From: Anagrus nilaparvatae
Lineage: Eukaryota; Arthropoda; Insecta; Hymenoptera; Mymaridae
NCBI GenBank assembly: GCA_022575985.1
Contig: JAKSXM010000014.1
Span: forward strand, 8,370,001-8,434,000
DNA length: 64,000 bases
Reading direction: 5' to 3'
The stretch's first letter is position 1, and the number at the start of each line of letters is the position of its first letter. Positions 1-10,143 of this stretch are shown here, in pieces. The position numbers were made by a program, and so were the translations under genes. The notes under the pieces are model-generated. The model was given only the letters and a program-made list of their open reading frames with translations. It made no database searches and was not told where the DNA came from.

Positions 1-603
1 ATAGGTCCCTAGGTACTTCTGAACCAATGCTCCCTAGGTACTTCTGCACCAAAGGTCTTTAGAGACTTCTGCACCAATGCTCCCTAAGTACTTCTGCACC
101 AAAGGTCTTTAGAGACTTCTGCACCCTAGGTACTTCTGCACCAAAGGTTTTTAGGTACTTCTGCACCAAAGGTCTTTAGGTACTTCTGCACCAAAGGTCT
201 TTAGGGACTTCTGCACCAATGCTCCCTAAGTACTTCTGCACCAAAGGTCTTTAGGGACTTCTGCACCATAGGTCCCTAGGTACTTCTACACCAATGCTTC
301 CTAAGTACTTCTGCACCAAAGGTTTTTAGGTACTTCTGCACCAAAGGTCTTTAGGGACTTCTGCACCAATGCTCCCTAAGTACTTCTGCACCAAAGGTCT
401 TTAGGGACTTCTGTACCAATGCTCCCTAAGTACTTCTGCACCAAAGGTCTTTAGGGACTTCTGCACCATAGGTCCCTAGGTACTTCTGCACCAAAGTTCT
501 TTAGGGACTCCTGCACCAATGCTCCCTAAGTACTTCTGTACCAAAGGTCTTTAGGGGCTTCTGCACCATAGGTCCCTAGGTACTTCTGCACCAAAGGTCC
601 CTA
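1..603. repeat. 25-bp minisatellite array
   Basis: About 24 head-to-tail copies of a 25-bp unit. Two variants alternate: one reads around GGTCTTTAGGGACTTCTGC, the other around GCTCCCTAAGTACTTCTGC. Both share ACTTCTGCACCAA. The array is cut by the left edge of the window, so its true length is unknown. No coding potential is seen. Confidence 0.93.
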
Positions 604-613
604 AATCGAAAAT

Positions 614-732
614 ATTCTAAGTCCCATTTGACCCCCCCCCCTTAAAAAGGACAAATTTGACCCCCCCCCCTTAAAAAGAACATATTTGACCCCCCCCTTA
701 AAAAGGACAAATTTGACCCCCCCCCCCCTAAT
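614..732. repeat. 35-bp C-rich minisatellite
   Basis: Four copies of a unit made of TTTGA, a run of 7 to 12 C, then TTAAAAAGGACAAA. Copies differ mainly in the length of the C run. It directly follows the 25-bp array. The homopolymer lengths are prone to sequencing error. Confidence 0.85.
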
Positions 733-739
733 TTTCCAG

Positions 740-1245
740 TTTTGAAGTACCCCCTCCCTATAAACATGTTCCATGTTAAAAGAATTTTAAACTCTTAAAA
801 TGATTCTTCTTCGAAAATAAGTCTTTAATGTATTATAACAAATAAAATGTGTTAAATATATAAATTTCATTACTAGCATATAATGATAATATTCCAATTT
901 TGAGAGGCCATCAATATTGCCTTTTGTATAAAGAAAAAAACATTCATAACTTTATCTAGAAATATTTATTATTACCAAATGCGATTATTGGAATACTCTG
1001 CTATGCGCCTCGTACCTGTCGATCTTCGCATTTAGAAAAATAAATATTTCTACGAGCCGGTTAAGAATGTACTATTATAGTATTAATGGCCGCCATTCAA
1101 TGGTCATAACTGTCGTTGCCTATCCTGGTCATGCCTCAGAACCTTGAAATCTATATTTTTCGAGAACAGACCCATAAATGAATTTTGCAGAAAAATTCAA
1201 TTCCGGATTCGTTAAATCATAATGCATCAAAGTACACTGAAAAAT
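740..1245. other. AT-rich spacer, no gene seen
   Basis: AT-rich sequence without a credible reading frame, RNA gene or repeat boundary. Confidence 0.6.
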
Positions 1246-1247
1246 TT

Positions 1248-1395
1248 TTTCGTTTACCGCAAGCGGCATCCGCTTGGCGCAAGAGGAAAAAATCCTCTTG
1301 CAGCGAAAGGAATTTCTCTTGCCACAAGCGGCATTCTGCCAGCAGCAAACGGATTTCTCTTGCGGCAAGAGGATTCCACTTCTGGCTAGAGGATG
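1248..1395. repeat. GC-richer hairpin cluster
   Basis: Repeated short motifs such as GCAAGAGGA, CAAGCGG and GGATTTCTCTTGC occur in both orientations. They include a perfect hairpin of GCAAGAGGA with TCCTCTTGC around 1281-1303. A weaker relative lies near 10,275-10,390 (AGCGGATTTCT, GCGGCC). Both short reading frames across it look like by-products of this composition. Confidence 0.55.
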
Positions 1396-1501
1396 GTTTT
1401 TTTTATTGTATCTACCACAAAAACCGATAAAGAGTTAAAATTGAATAAAAACTTAAAGAATATTAATATAAGTGTAGTAATTAGAGACCCATAATATGTA
1501 T

Positions 1502-2265
1502 TGTTACGTATCCTGAGGTTTTATCCAAGGGATACGTAAATATAAATAATTATGAATATATGAAATATAAGTTTATCCTGGGGATATTGAATGCCCCAGG
1601 TATTTTAATAAGGTTGGATGGTTATATTTTGGTTGGTTTATAGTTGATGTATTTGTAGATGAGTTCGGGTTCGATCTAAGCTGGATGAACCTAACCTGAG
1701 GCTAAGTTCTTAATTACAGAAGGAATTGTCACAATAATAACTGATAACTGATTTGACATATAACTTTCACTTTATTGATTATAAGTATATATAATAAAAC
1801 TGTCTAAGTCTTTAAGTCAAACGAATTATAAAAGATACTTAATAACGAGAGTCAGTACTCTAATTAATGATGGTTATGATTCTAAAGAATGCAATTTGGG
1901 CGCCTGAAGGGCAATATATAATCTAAAATGAATCTACCCATATTGCGAGATTTTGGGGGAAACGTCCAATACAAAAAAGCGTTGGTCTCGTCACGTCCAA
2001 TTAGCGAAGGCGTCCCTAATTATTACTAAGAATCACGAGGTGGGATTTATGCAGTTTATAACGCCTATAAATCCCTACTAATTTATGTCATAGCTGACTT
2101 TTGGTCCCACGCTATTGTGCTAGATCAGCATCAGCAGAAATGCACCTGCGGGTTCCTATGTCGTCTGTAATATTAATACAGCTATCGGATATAGGGTTTA
2201 CTTTTTATACATATATATATATATCAAATGTTAGGCATATCAATTTTGACCTACCATACGTAACA
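1502..2265. mobile_element. Solo LTR, 764 bp, TGTTACGTAT ends
   Basis: The segment begins TGTTACGTAT and ends ATACGTAACA, a perfect 10-bp inverted pair with the TG...CA ends of LTRs. It is flanked on both sides by GTAT (1498-1501 and 2266-2269), a 4-bp target duplication. A near-identical copy lies at 62,342-63,101. Because this copy has its own target duplication and no internal region, it is best read as a solo LTR left by LTR-LTR recombination. A 4-bp duplication suits the Gypsy group better than BEL/Pao, but no internal sequence exists to prove it. The orientation of the parent element is unknown. Confidence 0.85.
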
Positions 2266-2269
2266 GTAT

Positions 2270-3280
2270 TTAAATCAAAATATACACATATTTCAATGTA
2301 ATTTTGCCTTAATAAAAAACGATTTTATCTATGATTTTAAAATGTTTAGCAATTTTTGGCCAAAAAACGATTCTGGACTCAAACTGTACTATTATTTACC
2401 GAAAATGTTGCAAATAGTTGAAATATTATAAAAATATAAAATAAATTACATTCTCTTGGCGTATAAAACATATAAATCCAAATTAACGCAATTTTTTAAT
2501 TTTTTCGAAAAAAAATGGTTTTCATTTGCAAGAAAAATTACATTAAAATATGTGCATATTTTGATTTGAATACATAGTATGGTATTCTAATAAGGAATTT
2601 CATCATCAATTTTATTTGTCATTTATAAGCTTTTTTAGTTGGAAACATCAAAAAATTGACATTAAAAAATAGCACGATCTTGGAGTTGCAGCGTCTATGC
2701 GTGGGGGTGCAAAAAACTAAACATGCAAAATTTTACATCCTCATTCATACTATTATATGTGAAAAACCTTACATGCCCATTTCTAACACTTTTTACTACT
2801 AAAAATTCAAAAAACTCATCAAAAACGCGATTTTTTTTTAAAAGTGAAATATTGATTTTTGAAATTTTGGTAAAAAAGATGTAAACTTTGAACGATTATA
2901 ACTCGGTCCGAGTGCGTCCGACTAAAAAATTACATTGGACCATTTTTGGAACATTTTTCTCAGCTACAACTTTTTTTGAAACTTTTTTTAAAAATTTCTT
3001 TTAGTTTTTGCGTAATTTTAAAAAAACTGTTTTGACCTAACTTTAGCCCCCCTGTGGGGGGGGCAGCACTGGGTTGGAATGTCCGATTTCGTTTCCCCTT
3101 TTAAATTAGCCCAAAACTAGTACATTCCACAACTTTTTTTTCTGGAGGATTTTTGTCCAAGTTTGCCCTTAATTTAACCTTTATTTAGCCTAAGAATCTT
3201 GCAGAGTATTTTTAGGCTTCCTTTTAAAAAATTTTAAAAATTAAAAATTTTTAAATTAAATTTGAAAATGAATTAATACT
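2270..3280. other. AT-rich non-coding stretch
   Basis: Homopolymer-rich sequence with no coding frame. A GC-richer patch at 3046-3075 contains CCCCCCTGTGGGGGGGGC, a short self-complementary block. Nothing else could be assigned. Confidence 0.55.
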
Positions 3281-3283
3281 CCA

Positions 3284-4266
3284 GTCAAATACGAGGTGGA
3301 GGGGGTGGTATTTTTTTCGGCCACCACCAGATTTGCTGTATAATATATGTTTTTTGGGTTGCTGATCACAAAAATCGGGTTTCTGTCGAGGACAAATTGG
3401 GGGACAATCCTTTAATTTGCGAAAACTACATCTAAAAAGGGGTATTTTTTATGCATTCAAATTTTGAGCGGCCAGATTTGGTCCATACGTTGGCCCACAC
3501 GGGTTTTTTGGGTCGCTGATCACGAATTCTGAGACTTTTATGAAAACTTAATATTTCACCCCTAAATTAGAAAAAAATATACCTTATTTTTGCATTTTCA
3601 CTGTTTGATAAAACAGTTATCTTCTTGCGGGACTGAAAGTTACCAAATGTTTTTTCATTCAAAAAAATTTTAAAATTTCAAAATAATAAATGTCTATACA
3701 AAAATTTCAAGGATAGTTTTATTTATAAATTTCAGTATCTTGCAGCCCTTAATTACCAAAAAACCAATATGAACCGAATCTGAACACTGAAAGTGCGAAA
3801 ATAGCAAAAACACCTCTTTTAGGGGTAGTTTTTGCTAATTAAAGTGTGAGAAATTAATTGTTTACAAAAAATTCCCATAAATTATTGTTTAGCGACCCAA
3901 AAAACACATATGAACCGAATCTGAACACTAAAAGTGCGAAAACTCCCCTTTTTAGGGGTATTTTTGCTAATGTAGGGGTTGAAATATTAAAATATTAAAA
4001 GTCTCTAAAATCGTGATCAGCGACCCAAAAAATCCGTGTGTACCAAATCTGGCAGCTGAAATTTCGAATACATAAAAAATACCCCTTTTAGAGGTAGTTT
4101 TTGCTAATTTAAGGGTGTTGTTCCCCCAATTTTTCCCTGACAGAAACCCGATTTTCGTGATCAGCGACCCAAAAAACCTGTAGTAGAGCAAATCTGGCGG
4201 TGGCCGGAAAGAATACCGATGAAACCGTATCTAGCCTCCATGAAACCGTATTTTGACTGGAGTATA
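3284..4266. repeat. About 1-kb imperfect inverted repeat (foldback element)
   Basis: Left outer edge TACTCCAGTCAAATACG and right edge CGTATTTTGACTGGAGTA are inverted copies. Further in, GGGTTGCTGATCAC/AAATCGGGTTTCTGTC on the left matches the complement of GACAGAAACCCGATTTT/GTGATCAGCGACCC on the right. The block GATCAGCGACCCAAAAAA recurs several times at roughly 110-130-bp spacing, so each arm is internally repetitive. No transposase frame is present. It resembles a non-autonomous foldback element. A target duplication was not identified. Confidence 0.75.
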
Positions 4267-4269
4267 ACT

Positions 4270-4654
4270 GGAGTGTAGAATTTGTAAAATTACATTTTTG
4301 AAAAATTTTTTTATCGAATAAATAAAGAATCTGTGAACGATTAATAATTTTTCGTATTACGATGAAAATTGACTTATGTAATTTTGAGACATTGAATCAC
4401 ATGTAACGTAAAATTGAGAATCATGAATATTTTTGCAATATCTTTAATTAATAAGAACTCGCATATTTTTAAAATTATTAAAAACTTTTTGCTTTTCTTC
4501 GAGTAATTTTTTTCTATTCATTCGTCAAAGAAGAATCTCCATTTTTCAAAACCTTTTTACTGCAATTGGATACTAATGCATGAAAATAATGTATGCAATT
4601 GGACAAAACCAGTAAAAATAGAAAAACAAGAATTTTTCGCGCTTAAAAAAATTC
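4270..4654. other. AT-rich spacer, nothing recognised
   Basis: No reading frame, RNA gene or repeat seen between the two foldback elements. Confidence 0.5.
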
Positions 4655-4667
4655 CAAGTAAAAGGAA

Positions 4668-5368
4668 TATATTATTAGAATAATATTTTATCATCCGATG
4701 ATAATTGAATAAATATGATAAAATTGTATTTTATCGGTCTTTACGGACAATATTATTATTCATCAATTACAAATTAATGCAATTTAATGAATAATATTTT
4801 AAACTTGCTTTATTGTTAATGATCGCCAATAGCGTGTATCCATTAACAGCAGTTTAATAAATTTTTCTAAATTAAAAATAAATTTTAATTTAATTTTTAT
4901 TTTGTTTCTTAGATGTTAAGAAAAAAATCTTTGAGAAAAAATAAATGTCTCATCAGTGCCAACGAGGATCGAACTCGTGATCTTCTATTTGCCGGATAGA
5001 CGCTTTAGCCAACTAACCTACGGCACGAGACGACACTCGATGATACCAATGATACATTTATTCTCTCTCAAAGAAGGCAACTATTCGACCCAGTGCCAGA
5101 ATTATATATTATTAGAATAATAGTTGGCACTGATGAGACATTTATTTTTTCTCAAAGATTTTTTTCTTAACATCTATAAAACAAAATAAAAATTAAATTA
5201 AAATTTATTTTTAATTTAGAAAAATTTATTAAACTGCTGTTAATGGATACACGCTATTGGCGATCATTAACAATAAAGCAAGTTTAAAATATTATTCATT
5301 AAATTGCATTAATTTGTAATTGATGAATAATAATATTGTCCGTAAAGACCGATAAAATACAATTTTAT
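4668..5368. mobile_element. Palindromic element with tRNA-like loop and 13-bp flanking repeats
   Basis: Two arms of about 248 bp (4717-4963 and 5123-5370) are near-perfect inverted copies. They read outward from GTTGGCACTGATGAGAC through AAACTGCTGTTAATGG to CAATTTTATCA. The spacer holds a tRNA-like sequence whose 3' end forms the inner end of the arms. The whole is bracketed by the same 13-mer CAAGTAAAAGGAA at 4655-4667 and 5369-5381, the length expected of a target duplication from target-primed retrotransposition. The short block TATATTATTAGAATAAT occurs at the left end and again just before the right arm. A tRNA-derived SINE inserted as an inverted dimer is one reading; a foldback DNA element that captured a tRNA is another. 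Confidence 0.7.
4956..5026 (-). tRNA. tRNA-like sequence, anticodon-loop GGC (probable pseudogene or SINE head)
   Basis: Read on the minus strand, 71 nt fold as a cloverleaf. The acceptor pairs GTGCC with GGCAC. The D arm begins GGTTAGTTGGC. The anticodon stem TCTAT/ATAGA encloses the 7-nt loop CCGGCAA, and the T arm ACGAG-TTCGATC-CTCGT is perfect. The triplet in anticodon position is GGC (alanine). However, position 33 is C instead of the near-universal U, one D-stem pair and the inner acceptor pairs mismatch, and the molecule is one base short. A T6 run about 17 nt downstream could terminate Pol III. It is more likely a tRNA-derived pseudogene or SINE head than a working tRNA. Confidence 0.6.
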
Positions 5369-5381
5369 CAAGTAAAAGGAA

Positions 5382-6460
5382 CTTTTAAAATTGGTCCCCT
5401 GAAAATTGAAACCTTGAAAAACTCAAAAAAAATCCCACGTCAAATTTTAACCAAGAGTTTTACTCCCGAGAGAGCAAACATGTTTTTAGTTTTATAAAAT
5501 TTTCTTGGCAATCAAACATTAAATTAAATAACCGTCAATACTTTCAATAAGTTAGTGTTGCATATGGTTAAACAATTATGTGAAATTAAAATCCAAAAAA
5601 ACTATGCCACTTCATTACTTTTAATAAATGAAGAAAATCTGAAAAAATTTCCGTCCCTAAAGGGTTAATATTCTTGTGAAATATATTATATGTTAAATTA
5701 ACTATTACTGTTACATTAGAATTAATTGTTTTACGTTCTACATAATTTTATTTATCAACAAAGTAAATTAAAATTAAAATTTTCTTACCTGGCCTTCCAT
5801 TTTGGGTTTTTGCTGTAAGTATAAGAAGAATTTCTTTTACAACCCATTATTAAAAATAGTGAGAAGTTTCAATAAATTCTTGAGACACAAAGCAAATAAA
5901 TTGAGTTTTCAAAATTATTTTCTTACTCTTAACACTTCAAAAGCTTAAGTGAAACTGTACATCAGACTATAAATTTGTTTTAAAATTTACGCATATAATT
6001 AATATTTTTAACGAACTTTTTGATCAAACGAATCATAAAAGATTGTAAATTTTAACGGAAATATTTTATTATTTTTCTTACTATACAATTGTTTAGCAAA
6101 TCAAATTTTTATTATTTTACATATACATGTAAACGTATATTATAATACAGTAAATGGTTGCATTTATACATACCTAAGCCATAATAAAATTAAAAAATCT
6201 GAAAATAAAAACCCATAAAATAATAAAACTCAATATATTCTAATATACAGCTGTATAATTTTTTTTTTCTAGTAACCTTCATTTTTCCAAAAAAAAAAAA
6301 GGAAATTAACAGCTACATATTATATTTTAAACACACTCATAAAAAATTTGTGGAAAAATATTTATCTTTTTAAATAATTTTTTCTGTACTGCGGCCCGAA
6401 AGTACGTATTTCCCGGACGCGTTGAGTCGCAGAAAAATTTTATACAACCCTCGGCCATAA
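5382..6460. other. AT-rich non-coding stretch
   Basis: No credible gene or repeat. The last 90 bases, near 6390-6460, are more GC-rich (TGCGGCCCGAAAGTACG). Confidence 0.5.
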
Positions 6461-6462
6461 AC

Positions 6463-6516
6463 AAAGAATGACCCAAATCGCAGTTTACAATTTGCGTGCG
6501 ATTTGGGCAATTCTTT
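6463..6516. repeat. 20-bp hairpin
   Basis: AAAGAATGACCCAAATCGCA at 6463-6482 pairs with TGCGATTTGGGCAATTCTTT at 6497-6516 with two mismatches and a 14-nt loop. It may be the end of a small inverted-repeat element. Confidence 0.6.
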
Positions 6517-6619
6517 ATTTTTATGAGGACCGTAATATACTATATTTTATTAAATTGCTAAAGCTATTATTTTGTTTGTATATCTTATCTTTCTTACTAC
6601 TATATATATTTGAAAATTT

Positions 6620-7335
6620 ATTTGTGTGTCTGTGTGTGTGTATTATCATCAGGGTCAAACCAGTGAACGAAATTTAATAAAACCGGTGTCAAATTAAAGA
6701 AAAAAAGTCCGCGGGTGACATAGGCTATAGTTTTGTGACTCAGCTATCGTACTTTTGGAGATATTCAATTTTTAGTGTTTTTGAACTTGATAAAATTTTT
6801 TAAAATTTTTAACAAAAATTGAAATATCTTGAGACTATCGAAAAATTTTACTGTCACACTTTGTAGTATTCGATTCAACACCAATTCTTACGTATTCTCC
6901 AAAATTTTTATTCAAAGCGGAGGTATCTTTAAAATTTTATAAAATATTTTTGAAACTGGTTTAAAAATTTAAAAAATTTTTTTTATTTTTTATGGTATTT
7001 TTAATCATCTATTTGAGGGTCTGTGTGTGCATGTGTTTCATCATCAGGGTCTAATCAATGAAAAGTCAAAATGAAGTTTCAAAATATAAAAAAAAAGTCT
7101 GCGTATGACGTAGGCCATAGTTTTGCAACTCAGCTACCGTAATTTTGGAGATATTCAATTTTTACTATTTTTGGGAAAAATAAAATTTTTTGAAATTTTG
7201 ATTAAAAAGTGAAATATCTTCTAAATATGATAAAATTTTACTGTCACAATTGGTATTACTTGATTCGGCACTAATTTATACGTACTCAGATACATTTTTC
7301 TTCAAAACCGAGGTATCTTTAAAAATTAGCAACAT
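6620..7335. repeat. Two direct copies of a roughly 385-bp unit
   Basis: Each copy has a TGTGTGTNTG stretch, ATCATCAGGGTC, AAAAAAGTC(C/T)GCG, then AGTTTTG(T/C)(G/A)ACTCAGCTA and TTTTGGAGATATTCAATTTTTA in the same order. Copies are visibly diverged. No coding frame runs through them. Confidence 0.75.
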
Positions 7336-7587
7336 TTTTTATAAATCTTAATACTATATACTATATATATGTAAAAATTTGTCTGTCGGGATTGGGCATA
7401 GCCTCTCCAATATATTTTTAAATATGGTTAATATAATTATAAATTATTAATTATAAATTTACTGGATACTTTGCTGGAGACAGAACTAGGCTTCTCTGAA
7501 AACTCTGAATGTGTTTTCATAATTATAGGTAAATTTGCAGTGAAAAATGATTTTTTCAAGTAACAGAAACAGAAGTAAATGCGACAC

Positions 7588-7675
7588 AGGGGGGGGCGGA
7601 GCCCCCCCTCCAACTTTTGCTAGTAATAAAGTAATAATTTCGGCAATAAAGTAATAATTTCGGCAATAAAAAATT
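7588..7675. repeat. G/C-run hairpin and 20-bp tandem repeat
   Basis: GGGGGGGCGGAGCCCCCCC at 7590-7610 folds on itself. It is followed by two to three copies of the 20-mer AATAAAGTAATAATTTCGGC ending near 7670. Confidence 0.6.
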
Positions 7676-7679
7676 ATAT

Positions 7680-8314
7680 TGGTAATGATCCTGCGTTGAT
7701 TTCCTAGATACAGGAAATATAAAAAAAAATATTGTTCATTTTGGGACAACAATGGCTATTTATAGGTTTATTAACTATAACGGTGAAACAATCACTGATA
7801 AGAAATGATAAAAAATTATGGTTTTCGGGGCTTAGAAGGTGACACTTTCGTGTAAATAATAAAACCAACTAGAAGTTGATAAGTTTCGAAATAAGGCAAC
7901 AGCGATATTTTGAAAATAAATTTTTCAGCAAATATTAAAAAATTCATGGAGAAAAATATTTTGTATATTATGCAAGATTAATTTTAGTAAAACGAGGTTA
8001 GTTTTAAAAACAAAAAAATTTTGTAAATTTTACAAAAATATGAAGTTAGAATTGTGATTCTAACCATAACCATCGTTATGTTTACAAATTTTTTTGAACA
8101 TAAAATAACAAAACTTTCTAATGTAAACATAACCAGCACTTTTGGTTATAGTTAACAGTTATTTTTCTCCGTGAAAAAACAAGCAACTTTAAAAAAATTT
8201 ATAATATCTTTCCAAGTTTGCAGTTCTTAGGGTAATTTTCTGGGTTACTTGGGCACAATACTCTAGTTTCCATAATTATCGTCCCAAAAAAATATAATAT
8301 AGGGTATAATTCTC
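7680..8314. other. AT-rich non-coding stretch
   Basis: Nothing recognised on either strand. Confidence 0.5.
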
Positions 8315-8625
8315 ATTAACATTAGGCTGCGTCTATTTACCCAGAAATTCTGGATAAATAATCTCGAAATTTTATAAACTTTTTTTCAAAGATTTCTTCA
8401 TTTATATTCATAATAATTAAAATTTTTTAAAAATTATATTTAAATCTTATAAAGTATTAAAAAAAATATTTAATTTTTCAAAAAAAATTTAGTATTCAGT
8501 GCAGAGTGCAGAAAAGCAAGCAAAATAAACCTCAAGTCGAGTTTCAAAATATTTTTTTTTGTAAATGTGTGAGTGCATTTTACGTAAAAAATTTCTGGGT
8601 AAATAGATTTTGCGTTAATATTACC
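8315..8625. mobile_element. MITE-like element with 18-bp perfect terminal inverted repeats
   Basis: TCTATTTACCCAGAAATT at 8332-8349 is the exact complement of AATTTCTGGGTAAATAGA at 8590-8607. Weaker pairing continues outward (ATTAGGCTGCG against CGTTAAT). The interior is AT-rich and non-coding. Size and structure fit a miniature inverted-repeat transposable element. The superfamily and target duplication could not be fixed. Confidence 0.6.
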
Positions 8626-8629
8626 ACTC

Positions 8630-9380
8630 ACAAAAATTTTGCTGAATATGCTTTTTAATACAAAATTGTAATTTTTTTTATATTTTCTGCGTAATATAAG
8701 GGAAATTATAAATTTTATTTTCGAATATTTAAAGTAACCCTTTTAGTTATATTATGCACAAATATGGCATATCTTGCAACGACTTATTTGAGCAAATTTC
8801 ATTATATCAAACTTGATTTCTAGTAAAATTGATAAATTCAAACCACTCAAAATGAAACCGAAAGTGGCCAAAAATATAGTCCAAAAGATGTTGATAGATT
8901 TACTATTGTGACGCATTCATCACAAAAAAAATTTTAATAACTGTTTATTAATAAGATGAAATTTCTGAGAACAATCAAAAATATTTGTTTCTGCATATAT
9001 GCGCGGGTGCCGGAATGGTACTCTTTATTTGTAAAATTATATTACACTTTATTTTCAAAATCCTCCTTTTTTCAAATTTTACCGAATACAATATTATAAA
9101 CTTTTACCCTAGGCCTTAAAATTAAAGAATTTTCCAGATCATACGTAAATTTCCAACCAAAGCGAAGCCAAGGATATCGAAATGCAATCTAGAACATTAT
9201 TTTTTCATGTCCAAGGGCAAAACATATTTTAATAATAAATAAAAATACGCTGCCAACTAGCTGGCACTTAAGTTCCTCAAACAATAAGCTTAATACTTCA
9301 ATATGCCACTGATATCACCGATTACAAGCATGCAATCATACATGCATTTCTCTCTTAATTCCATAATGGTTGTGAAATAT
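8630..9380. other. AT-rich non-coding stretch
   Basis: No gene or repeat recognised. Confidence 0.5.
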
Positions 9381-9384
9381 CAAC

Positions 9385-10000
9385 GGTTACAATATTTTCA
9401 ATTATTAGTACTTTCATGGAATTAAATGAGGTATTACACCAAAAAAAAAAAAATATTGATGTTTTTTTAATTTTTTTGTTTTTTTAATTTTGAGAAAAAA
9501 TTTTTGAAAAAATTCGGTATCATATCCAAAAAATTACTATAAATGAACTTTCTAAAACTAGTACTCTCATAGAAATAAATTAAGGTATTACGTCCAAAAA
9601 GAGAAAAAAATTTGGTGTTTTTTATATTTTTTTATGACAAAAATTGTAGGAAAAAAATTTTGAAAAAATTAATTATTAGATTCGAGATAACGAATAAAAA
9701 CCATATTTTCAAATTTAAGTACTTTCATGGAAATAAATGAGCTATTATACATCCAATTTAAAAACAAAAAAAAGTAGTTTAAGATTTTTTGATGAAAAAA
9801 TTTTTGAAAAAAAAATTAGGTCTTTGTAAAATATCATCGGTTATAATATTTTCGGATATATTAGTACTTTCATGGAATTAAATGAGGTATTACAAAAAAA
9901 AAAAAAATATTACAGTTTTTTTTATTTTTTTGTTTTTTTTAATTTTGAGAAAAAAATTTTGAAAAAATTCGGTATCCGATCCAAAAATTTACTATAAAGT
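9385..10000. repeat. About 155-bp tandem repeat, four units
   Basis: The block TTAGTACTTTCATGGAATTAAATGAGGTATTAC (or close variants) recurs near 9400, 9555, 9710 and 9865. Each is followed by an A run, a T run and TTTTGAGAAAAAAATTTTTGAAAAAATT. Units 1 and 4 are the most alike. Confidence 0.8.
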
Positions 10001-10008
10001 ACAATTGG

Positions 10009-10143
10009 TAGAAGAAATAATTACATATTTTTGAGGTATCTAGCATTTTATTGATTTGAACAAAAATGAACTAAATGCAAAAGGTTTCAAATAATATCAC
10101 TGTGGTGGTATAAAAATGATAGGGTTTTCAATTATTTCTTCTA
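10009..10143. mobile_element. 135-bp MITE-like element
   Basis: TAGAAGAAATAATT at 10009-10022 is the exact complement of AATTATTTCTTCTA at 10130-10143. The outermost TA on each side could be the duplicated TA target of a Tc1/mariner-type MITE, with the repeat starting at GAAGAAATAATT. The interior is non-coding. Confidence 0.55.

Noticed and set aside
1..732. CRISPR array
   Set aside because: Units are contiguous tandem repeats without unique spacers, in a eukaryotic context.
7486..7752. 88-codon minus-strand frame
   Set aside because: Crosses a G/C-run hairpin and a 20-bp tandem repeat; the proline and repeated IITL strings reflect these repeats, with no domain.
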